This document shows positions 16,206-23,700 of a DNA stretch of 23,937 nt, in pieces. The stretch's first letter is position 1; the number at the start of each line of letters is the position of its first letter. Under the pieces are notes generated by a model. It was not told the DNA's origin, did no database searches, and worked only from the letters and a program-made list of their open reading frames with translations. This DNA is from an uncultured Oscillospiraceae bacterium. Its GTDB lineage: Bacteria; Bacillota; Clostridia; Oscillospirales; Oscillospiraceae. Made by a program: the position numbers and the translations under genes. The DNA lies in the NCBI GenBank assembly GCA_900752305.1, contig CAADUV010000326.1:1-23937 (forward strand), in the 5' to 3' direction.

Positions 16206-16449
16206 AATGAAGAAACAGGTCATCGAAATGTTCCTGGAAAACGTGCCCGAGCTGGAAGGCATTGAGATTGCCAACGACACCATGCTCATCTCCTCCGGCT
16301 ACGTGGACTCCTTCAGCGTCATCAAGATGATCGCCCTGTTCGAGGACGCTTTTTCCGTGACTATCGACCTGGACGAGATCAATTATGAGGACTTCGAGAC
16401 GGTGGACTCCATCGTGGACAAGGTGATTTTGAAGGGGGCGTCCGCATGA
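16192..16449 (+). CDS. Acyl carrier protein (second free carrier)
   Basis: An 85-residue carrier protein with SSGYVDSFSVIKMIALFEDAF; Ser40 of VDS is the attachment site. ATG 16192 was preferred because GGAGG (16175-16179) is 12 bases away, while an in-frame ATG at 16180 would touch that site. It overlaps the PP-loop gene and, by ATGA, the GNAT gene. It is the closest carrier to the aaRS-like ligase and the PP-loop enzyme, and the likely acceptor of their substrate (inferred from position). The sequence belongs to the D-alanyl-carrier/PCP-like small carrier type rather than fatty-acid ACP. Confidence 0.88.
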   Translation: MTNSEMKKQVIEMFLENVPELEGIEIANDTMLISSGYVDSFSVIKMIALFEDAFSVTIDLDEINYEDFETVDSIVDKVILKGASA

Positions 16450-16943
16450 TGCGGATGCGCCCGCTGAGCGAGACCCTGGTGGCCGATTGCAGCGCCTTTC
16501 TGTTCGCCACCGAGCTGGGGCAGCGCTATTACCCCCTGCGCAAGCTGCTGGACGATGCGGTAGCAAAAGCCTGCCAGCGGGACGCCGTCTACCTGGCCTA
16601 TGAGGGTCAGCGGCTGGTGGGGGTGCTGTGGTATGTGGAGGAAGGCTCCTTCTACACCTACCCCTACCTGCACATGATCGTGGTGGACGAGTCCTGCCGA
16701 GGCAAGGGCTACGGACGGCAGATGCTGGCCTACATGGAGGAGCGTCTGTTGGAGAAGCGGGTGACCAGCAAGATCTATCTGGTGGTCACCGAGAGCAACC
16801 AGGTCGCCTAGAAGCTGTACGCCGGCGTGGGCTACCAGAAGGTGGGACGGCTGGAGAACCTGTATCGGAAGGGCGTCCACGAGCTGCTGATGGAGAAATT
16901 CCTCAGTAAGATGACCAAGATTGGGCAGCGGGACGCCAGTTGA
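16446..16943 (+). pseudogene. GNAT acetyltransferase with in-frame amber codon
   Basis: The frame encodes an N-acyltransferase of 165 codons with the acetyl-CoA loop VDESCRGKGYGRQML (about 80-94) and the C-terminal NQVA-(stop)-KLYAGVGYQKVGR. TAG at 16809-16811 interrupts it exactly inside the family's N-x-x-A-x-x-L-Y-x-x-x-G-Y element, where most homologs would have Gln, Lys or Glu. Reading continues in frame to TGA at 16941. The upstream piece is 121 residues and would lack the last strands. It could be a recent nonsense mutation (CAG to TAG), a sequencing error or a read-through site. Start ATG 16446 overlaps the carrier protein stop. If functional it could acylate the product or a precursor amine. 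Confidence 0.75.
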
Positions 16944-16952
16944 GGAGGGCTT

Positions 16953-17804
16953 ATGAGCGAGCAGAACATCAAATTATTTTGCATCCCCGGCGGAGGCGCA
17001 TCCGCCTTCGTCTATTGGAAATACACCAAATACCTGAACAAGAACATCAAGCTCTGCCTGTTGGAACTGCCCGGACGGGGGCTGCGCAAGCGGGAGGAAC
17101 CGGTCAACGAGCTGCACGCTGTAGTGGATGACCTGTACGCCCACCTGGTGGAGGAGCTGACCAAAACCCCCGATTGCGGCTATATGCTCCTGGGCTACTG
17201 CTACGGCGGCATCCTGGCCTATGAGCTGTACCAGAAAATCCGCCGAGAGGGCATCCAGGAACCCTTCCACATCTTCATGAGCGCCACCGATGCCGCAGAT
17301 GGCGCCGTTTATGGCCGGTCGTTGTTTGAGAACCAGGAGGCCAGGGAAGAAGTACAGGATCTGATGACCACCTATTTCCCCGACCATGTGTTCCCTGATA
17401 AGGAGCTGGTGACGGAGATCTCCAACCGCTGCGTGGACTGCCTCTATGCCCAGTACGCCCAGCGTGGGGAGATTGGTATGATTCCCTACGAAGACATCTT
17501 CAACGAGGACGCCAAGGGCAGCCGCCTGGAACAGATCAGCAGGGAGAACCGGTTTGAGGTGGAGAAGTGCCTGGAATTTGCCTGCGAGACCATTCGGGTG
17601 GTGGAGGCCGACCTTCATGCTGTCTACGCCTACAAGCAGGAGGCTGAGGTCTATCCCAAGATTTATTGTGACCTGACCATTTTCTCCGGCAAGACCGACC
17701 TGATGACCCCGTTGGAGGCGGTGAAAGGCTGGATCCGCTTTGCGGAAGCCAACTTCCACCTGTACTCCATGGAGGGGGGACACCGGATGCTGCTGGACAC
17801 CTAA
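16953..17804 (+). CDS. Thioesterase-like alpha/beta hydrolase with Cys nucleophile
   Basis: A 283-residue protein of the type II or terminal thioesterase family. It opens with LFCIPGGGASAFVY, then LLELPGRG, the nucleophile elbow LLGYCYGGILAYE (Cys83 instead of Ser), Asp249 in SGKTDLM and His277 in GGHRML. Cys-containing thioesterases are known from NRPS release domains that form strained or unusual products (for example beta-lactone and beta-lactam formation in obafluorin and sulfazecin pathways), so this one may act in release or transfer rather than simple hydrolysis. Ribosome site GAGGAGGGC precedes the ATG. It lies between the GNAT gene and the aryl-AMP ligase. Confidence 0.85.
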   Translation: MSEQNIKLFCIPGGGASAFVYWKYTKYLNKNIKLCLLELPGRGLRKREEPVNELHAVVDDLYAHLVEELTKTPDCGYMLLGYCYGGILAYELYQKIRREGIQEPFHIFMSATDAADGAVYGRSLFENQEAREEVQDLMTTYFPDHVFPDKELVTEISNRCVDCLYAQYAQRGEIGMIPYEDIFNEDAKGSRLEQISRENRFEVEKCLEFACETIRVVEADLHAVYAYKQEAEVYPKIYCDLTIFSGKTDLMTPLEAVKGWIRFAEANFHLYSMEGGHRMLLDT

Positions 17805-17831
17805 CCAGCAGTGTATGCCCGTCATCAACCA

Positions 17832-17852
17832 GGCTGCCAGCCAGTGGCAGCC
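17832..17852 (+). other. Perfect intercistronic hairpin before the aryl-AMP ligase
   Basis: GGCTGCCA (17832-17839) and TGGCAGCC (17845-17852) form a perfect 8-bp stem with a 5-base loop. The ribosome site AAGGAGG of the next gene follows within ten bases. No U run follows, so it is not a classical terminator. It may set relative expression of the starter genes. Confidence 0.5.
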
Positions 17853-17873
17853 GAAAGAAGGAGGAAAGAACGA

Positions 17874-19361
17874 ATGAGCGCATTATGGGAACCCATCACC
17901 TTAGGAGAACACTTCCTCCGAGGGGCAGAACAGTACGGCGACCGCATCGCCCTCTCTGACGGCACTCAGAAGGTGACCTATCGTCAGCTGGTAGAGTTAG
18001 CCGGGACTGACCGAGAACGGCTGCGCCAGGCTGGGGTGCAGCCCCATGAGCTGGTCATTATGCAGATGTCCAACGGCATCCCCTTTGTTCAGATGTTCCT
18101 GGCGCTGATGCTGGAGGAGGTCGTGCCCATCCTCATGCTGCCCAACCACGGGGTTCGGGAGCTGACTGGCATCCAGAGCAAAGTCCACTGCCGGTTCCAC
18201 CTGACCGATGACGGCATCCAGCACTTCACCGGCATGAAGCAGGTGGCCTATGTGGCACCGGAAGCGGTGGTAAAAGCCCAGTCTCCTGACGAACGCATCG
18301 CCATCCTGCTCCTGTCCGGCGGCACCACCGGCATCCCCAAGCTCATCCCCCGCACCCACGGGGACTACTACTACAGCTGTATGCAGACAGCCAACAAAAA
18401 CCATTGGAGCCACCAGACCACCCTGCTCACCCCGCTCCCCCTGGGGCATAACTTCGCCCTGGCTCACCCGGGCATCCTGGGCGTCCTGTTCCACGGCGGC
18501 AAAGCGGTCGTTCCCCGTTACGCCTCCCCCTTGGATATGCTCACCCTCATCCGTGCGGAGCAGGTCAACGCCCTCATCCTGGTTCCAGCGTTGCTCCACC
18601 TGCTCATGGAGGCGCGGGAGCTGCTGCCGGAAGCGGACTTGAGCACCCTGCGGCAGATTTATGTAGGCGGCGCCATGCTCCCTGTGGCGGACGCGGAACG
18701 CACCGTGGAGCTGTTCGGCAACGTGCTCATCCAGGTCTTCGGCACCGCCGAAGGACTTGTCTGCACCACCCAGCAGGATGATTCCCTGGAAAAGATCTTG
18801 ACCACCCAGGGCACCCCTGTCTCTCCCCACGATGAGCTGCGCATTGTAGACGGCAGCGGCGCCCCGCTCCCCGCCGGACAGCGGGGCGAGCTGCTCACCC
18901 GGGGCCCCTACACCATCCACTACTACTATGGCATCCTGGACACCGACCACCAGTATTTCACCCCCGACGGCTGGTACAAGACCGGCGACCTGGCCAGCAT
19001 CGACGCCCAGGGCTACATCACCATCCATGGCCGCATCAAAGAGCGTATCAACCGTGCCGGCGAGAAGATCATCCCCTCTTACCTGGAAGGGCTGCTGACG
19101 GAGTGGGGTGTCTTTTCCGAAGTGGCGGTCATCGGCGTGCCCGACCCGGTGCTCACCGAGCGCATCTGCATCTGCGGCAAGCCCATCGGCGGCACCGACG
19201 TGCTGGATTTGGGACAGATCAACCACTTCCTGAAGGAAAAAGGCGTCTCCGGCTTCTGCATGGGGGACGACTACCTGGAAGTCCACACCTGGCCCCTGAC
19301 CGCCGTGGGCAAGACGGACAAAAAGCAGCTGCTCAAGCTGGCGGAGGAGCAGAAAACATGA
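17874..19361 (+). CDS. Aryl-acid-AMP ligase (DhbE/EntE-like)
   Basis: A 495-residue free-standing adenylation enzyme. It has A3 LLLSGGTTGIPKLIP (146-159), A5 QVFGTAEG (287-294), A7 WYKTGD, A8 GRIKERINRAGEKI (386-399) and A10 LTAVGKTDKKQL (Lys480). The segment PLGHNFALAHPG (189-200) corresponds to the HNYPLSSPG of DhbE/EntE, whose Asn holds the aryl carboxylate; here His192-Asn193 are kept while Tyr and Ser positions differ. It most likely activates an aromatic acid (benzoate, salicylate or heteroaryl type) and loads it on a carrier such as that at 20533. No salicylate or dihydroxybenzoate synthesis gene lies in the window. ATG 17874 has AAGGAGG nearby. Its TGA overlaps the next ATG (ATGA). 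Confidence 0.86.
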   Translation: MSALWEPITLGEHFLRGAEQYGDRIALSDGTQKVTYRQLVELAGTDRERLRQAGVQPHELVIMQMSNGIPFVQMFLALMLEEVVPILMLPNHGVRELTGIQSKVHCRFHLTDDGIQHFTGMKQVAYVAPEAVVKAQSPDERIAILLLSGGTTGIPKLIPRTHGDYYYSCMQTANKNHWSHQTTLLTPLPLGHNFALAHPGILGVLFHGGKAVVPRYASPLDMLTLIRAEQVNALILVPALLHLLMEARELLPEADLSTLRQIYVGGAMLPVADAERTVELFGNVLIQVFGTAEGLVCTTQQDDSLEKILTTQGTPVSPHDELRIVDGSGAPLPAGQRGELLTRGPYTIHYYYGILDTDHQYFTPDGWYKTGDLASIDAQGYITIHGRIKERINRAGEKIIPSYLEGLLTEWGVFSEVAVIGVPDPVLTERICICGKPIGGTDVLDLGQINHFLKEKGVSGFCMGDDYLEVHTWPLTAVGKTDKKQLLKLAEEQKT

Positions 19362-20530
19362 GCAAGACCCGAATTCAGGAATCCTACCTCATCGGCGCGT
19401 CTCTGGAGCAGAACCTAGGCGGCGTCCCCGGCCACGTCTACTTAGAGGCTCGAGGAACGGCTATCGACCTGGCCAAGCTGCGCCAAGCGTGGCGGGACGT
19501 CCTCACCCTCCACGGCATCCAGTCGCCCCTGAACGACTATGTGGCCTGCTTCGACTGCACCACTCTGACCCAGGCGGAAGGGGAGCGGGAGGTCCAGCAG
19601 TACCGCACCGCCTTCGCTCAGCGGAACACCCGGACGGAGGAGGGGCACAGCTGCGGCTTAGCCTTGTTCCACCTGCCGGACGAGGTGGACTGCCTGTGCT
19701 TTGACCTGAATTTGCAGGTGACCGACCCGGCTGGGTTCCAAATCTTGTTGGGACAGCTGGCGGAATCGTACCAGGGGCACCCGGTGACCGTTTCCAGCGA
19801 AACTGCTGACCCAGAACCGGCGACCCCGGCGGACGTGGCCTATTGGCAGGAGCAGGTCGCTCAGATGCGTCCCGGCACCATCCTGGAACAGCAGCGCGAC
19901 CCCATCCGGATGCACCACTGCCGGTATGAGGCCACCGCCGCCAAGCTGGACGCCGCCCAGTGGAAGACCGTCCAAACCCGGGCGTCCACCCTGGGCGTCC
20001 ATCCCACTACCCTGGCCATGGCGGCCTTTGCCGACACCATGTGCCAGGCGACCGAGAACGATTTTGTCCTCAACCTGCCTATCTTCCACACCACGGGCGA
20101 CACAGTGGAGCACCCTGACCGCATCACTGACCGCACCCGACTGCTCACATTGGCCGTACGAAAAACAGACCAAATGACAGATATTTTGGCACGTTACCAG
20201 ACCGGCATGACCCACATCCGCCTGGACGGCATGGACGTACAGACCATGCTCCGGGAGCGATACCCAGAGGAACCTCTGCTGGCGCCCACCGTCTTCTCGT
20301 CCACGCCGGGCATCCAGCTGGTGACCGAGACCTTCCGGGCGTCCTTTGGAGCGCTGACCTACTTGGTCTCCCAGACCCCCCAGGTCTGCCTGGACGCCCA
20401 GATCTATGAGCTGTGGGATGGGGCGTACCTGGTGTGGATGACGCCGGAGGGATTGTACGAACACGCATATTTGACAGAGCTGTTCCAGAATTGGTTGGAA
20501 CGGCTCTTGGAGGAACCGAAAGGGGAATGA
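19358..20530 (+). CDS. Stand-alone condensation/heterocyclization (Cy)-like domain
   Basis: A 390-residue free NRPS domain. The beginning (ESYLIG with LGGVPGHVYLE, 8-30) matches the Cy1 region, and the C-terminal part shows LAPTVFSS (308-315) and SQTPQVCLDAQIYE (338-351), all Cy signatures. The Cy catalytic pattern DxxxxDxxS is degenerate: NLQVTDPAG (118-126). The residues SQTPQ and LD, linked in studies of Cy domains to cyclodehydration, are kept. It could condense the aryl or acyl carrier intermediate with Cys, or cyclize the product, working with the NRPS module at 20765. It overlaps the aryl-AMP ligase (ATGA). Such a domain as a single gene is unusual in NRPS. Confidence 0.82.
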   Translation: MSKTRIQESYLIGASLEQNLGGVPGHVYLEARGTAIDLAKLRQAWRDVLTLHGIQSPLNDYVACFDCTTLTQAEGEREVQQYRTAFAQRNTRTEEGHSCGLALFHLPDEVDCLCFDLNLQVTDPAGFQILLGQLAESYQGHPVTVSSETADPEPATPADVAYWQEQVAQMRPGTILEQQRDPIRMHHCRYEATAAKLDAAQWKTVQTRASTLGVHPTTLAMAAFADTMCQATENDFVLNLPIFHTTGDTVEHPDRITDRTRLLTLAVRKTDQMTDILARYQTGMTHIRLDGMDVQTMLRERYPEEPLLAPTVFSSTPGIQLVTETFRASFGALTYLVSQTPQVCLDAQIYELWDGAYLVWMTPEGLYEHAYLTELFQNWLERLLEEPKGE

Positions 20531-20532
20531 CC

Positions 20533-20754
20533 ATGAAAGAAAGACTATACCAGATGGTGGAAGCAGAATTGAACCTGCCCAAAGGATGGGACACCACCAA
20601 GAATTTCATCGAGCTGGGCGGCCAGTCCATCCAGATGATGAAGCTGCAAATGAACATTTTGAAGACCTTCGGCATCACCCTGACCTTCCAGGAGCTGTTT
20701 GAGAACAACACCATCGACCGCCTGCTCCACTGCCTGGAACAGAAGCAGGCGTAA
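20533..20754 (+). CDS. Peptidyl/aryl carrier protein (third free carrier)
   Basis: A 73-residue carrier with NFIELGGQSIQMMKL; Ser32 of LGGQS accepts phosphopantetheine. The form GGxS is that of NRPS carriers, not fatty-acid ACP. ATG 20533 follows AGGGGAA by six bases, two bases after the Cy-like gene stop. It is probably the partner of the aryl-AMP ligase and the free Cy-like domain, and donor to the NRPS module that starts 11 bases downstream. Confidence 0.88.
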   Translation: MKERLYQMVEAELNLPKGWDTTKNFIELGGQSIQMMKLQMNILKTFGITLTFQELFENNTIDRLLHCLEQKQA

Positions 20755-20764
20755 GGGGGCGCCC

Positions 20765-23700
20765 ATGAAGGAACGGATCGCCCTCAACCCCATGCAGCAA
20801 TCCTACCTGCGGGGGCGAGAGGCCAAGTATGGCCGGTTCAGCAAGGCTTGTTTTGTCTACGAATATGACCCGACCAAGGTAGAGCACGCCCGCCTGGTGG
20901 AAGCCCTCCAACGCCTGCCCCAGCTGCACCCGCTGCTGGGCGCGGCACTGGACGGAGAGACTTTGGTGCTGGGCGCTGGCCGGTTGGAGCTTCAGGAAGC
21001 CCCCCTGTGGGAGGATGGCATCGAAGCCCAGGCGGAGGCACTGTTCCAACAGTTCACTTGGAGCGAGCAGTGCCTGACCCAAGTGACCCTGGTCAACGGC
21101 TCCCACGCTTACGTGGTCCTCTGCATCAATGGCATCCTGGCCGACGGCCTGAGCCACGACCGCATCCTGGAGACCTTGGAGCGGTGCTGCGAAGGGGAAC
21201 CCTTGGAACCGGTGGAGTGTTCCCAGGCGTTTCTGGATTACATGGAGACCCTGCGCGATGAACAGCACACGCCGGAGCAGGAGCAGGCGCTGGAAGAGAC
21301 CATGGGCCAGTTCCCACCGGCGGCAGAGCTGGCCATCGCGGAAGAATTTTGCACGCCGGAACCCCAGGAAACTGGCGTCCGCCGCCAGCCCATCCAGGCA
21401 TCCCTGTGGCAGGCGTTCCAGCAGAAGGCAGCCGGGCAGGGGGTCACCGCCTTTCCTGTTCTGCTGACCCTGGTGGGCAAGGCCATCGGACAGTACACCG
21501 ACCAGTCAAACGTGGTCTTAAATGTGCCGAGAACTGCCAGAATGGTACCGATAGACGGCATTTTTCAGGCGGTTGGGATGTACTCCGACTTCTCCCTAGT
21601 GCTAGTGGACGCAGCCGGAAGCGACGTATTTGCCCAGGCGAAAACCTTGAGTATTTCCCTCATGGAACAGCAGTTCCAAGGCCAGATCTCCGGCCTGGAT
21701 CGACTGAAAGCCTGGAAAAAGAGCGCCCCCCAAGCGGCCGCTCCCTTCGTCTGCACCTCCCTGGTGGACGGCGCCTATGACAGCCGCCTGTTCACCCGCC
21801 GGTTCGTGCGCACCCAGACGGCGCAGGTGTGGCTGGAACTGCTCCTGCTCCGCTGCGGCGAGACGGTGACTTTGGAGGCCGCCTACCAGCCAAAAGTATT
21901 CCCAGCGGCGGTGGTGGAGCAGATTTTGTGCGCCGTGGTGGCGGACATGGAACAGCTGGTGCACCCGGTAACGGAAACACCGGAACCAGTCGCCCAGCCC
22001 CACCTGCCCAGCCTGACCGACCTGCTGACCGAACGATTTTCCACCTACCGCGACCACCCCTTCCTGCTGTGGAGCAAGGGACAGCTGACTTATGGCGAAA
22101 CGGACGCCCTGGCGACCCAGCTCTGCCAGCGGCTGCGGGAGGCTGGCCTGACGCCGGTTGACCGGGTGGGTATCCTGTTACCTAAAAGCCCCCTGCAAGC
22201 CATCGCCAGCCTGGCGTCTGCCAAAGCGGGCGCGGCATTTTTGCCCCTGGATTTGGAGTACCCGCCCGAAATGCTCTCCGCCATCGCCCGCCGGGCGGAG
22301 CTGTCACTGATCGTGACCGAACCGGCCTTGACGGAGCAGGCAGCGTCCTGTGGCGTGCCCTGCCTGACGGTGGAGGAAGGTTGGTTGGACGCCGTGCCCC
22401 CGCAGGCAACGATGTTCCAGGGATACCAGTGGCAGCCGGAAGACGTGCTGGTCATCATCAACACCTCCGGCACCCCCGGCGAACCCAAACCCGCCGCCAT
22501 CCCCTCTGTGGGGGTGGTCAACTGCCTGTTGGAGTCCCAGCAGCGTTTTTCTTTGACGGACACTGACCGGTGTATCGCCATCACCAATTACTGCCACGAC
22601 ATGGCTCTCTTCGACCTCTACGGCATGATCGCCTGCGGCGGTTCGGTGGTGTATCCGGACGGCGATAAGGGGAAGGAGCCTGCCCATTGGGCGGCACTGA
22701 TGGAGCGTTACCAGGTCACCTTCTGGAACTCCGTCCCGGCCTTCATGGAGATGCTGGCGGCAGAGGAGACCACCCTGACCCAGGCCCTGACCAGTCTGCG
22801 CACCGTGGTCATGGGCGGGGACTTTTTGCCGGTCAGCCTGGTCAAACAGCTGAAAGCGGAGAAACCCACCCTCCGCATCCACAGCGTGGGCGGCCCCACT
22901 GAGACTACTATTTGGAACATCTCCCACGAGATCACAGCAGATGATCTAAAACTAGACGTCATTCCGTACGGAAAACCTTTCCCCAACACCACCTACTTCA
23001 TCCGCAACGCCGCCGGACAGCCTGCCCCCATGGGCGTCATCGGCGAGATGTGCGTGGCTGGCGTGGGGGTCAGCGCAGGCTATCTGGGGATGCCGGAGAA
23101 GACCGAACAGGCGTTTCCTCAGTGGAACCACCGGCGGGTCTACCGCACCGGCGACTTTGGCTACTTCCGTGCTGACAGCAACCTGATGATCTTGGGACGT
23201 CGGGACGGTCAGGTGAAGATCAACGGCAAACGCATCGAGCTGCCCGGCATTGAAGCAGTGCTGCGGGCGCAGCCGGAGACCAACCAGGTGGTGGTGGTGA
23301 AGTCGGCGCAGAGCAAGAAGCTCACCGCCTTCTACACCGGCACTGCCCTAGAGGAGGACGCCTGGCGCACCTTCGCTCAGGAACGGCTGCCTGCCTACAT
23401 GGTGCCCAGCCGCTTTATCTGGTTGGAGCAGCTCCCCCTGACCCGCAACGGCAAGGTGGACCGAAAGGGACTGACCCAGTACCAACTGACGCCTGCGGGA
23501 CAGCCTGCCCAGGCCACCGAGCCGACCGGCCACCAGACGGTGACGGCACAGCTCATCGACCTGTGCCGCCAGCTGTTTCCGGACGAGGAGATCGACGAGA
23601 ACCTCAACTATTACGTCATCGGCGGCGACTCCATCCAGGCCATCAAGCTGCTCTCCCTCATCAAACGCACCCTTGATGTGACCCTCAGCGCCTACGATAT

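Noticed and set aside
16446..16943. Selenocysteine or programmed recoding at the GNAT stop
   Set aside because: Selenocysteine uses TGA, not TAG, and no recoding element was evident; a nonsense mutation is the simpler reading.
17997..19286. Antisense open frame of 429 codons opposite the aryl-AMP ligase
   Set aside because: Same cause: a shadow of a GC-rich gene; no family resemblance or ribosome site.
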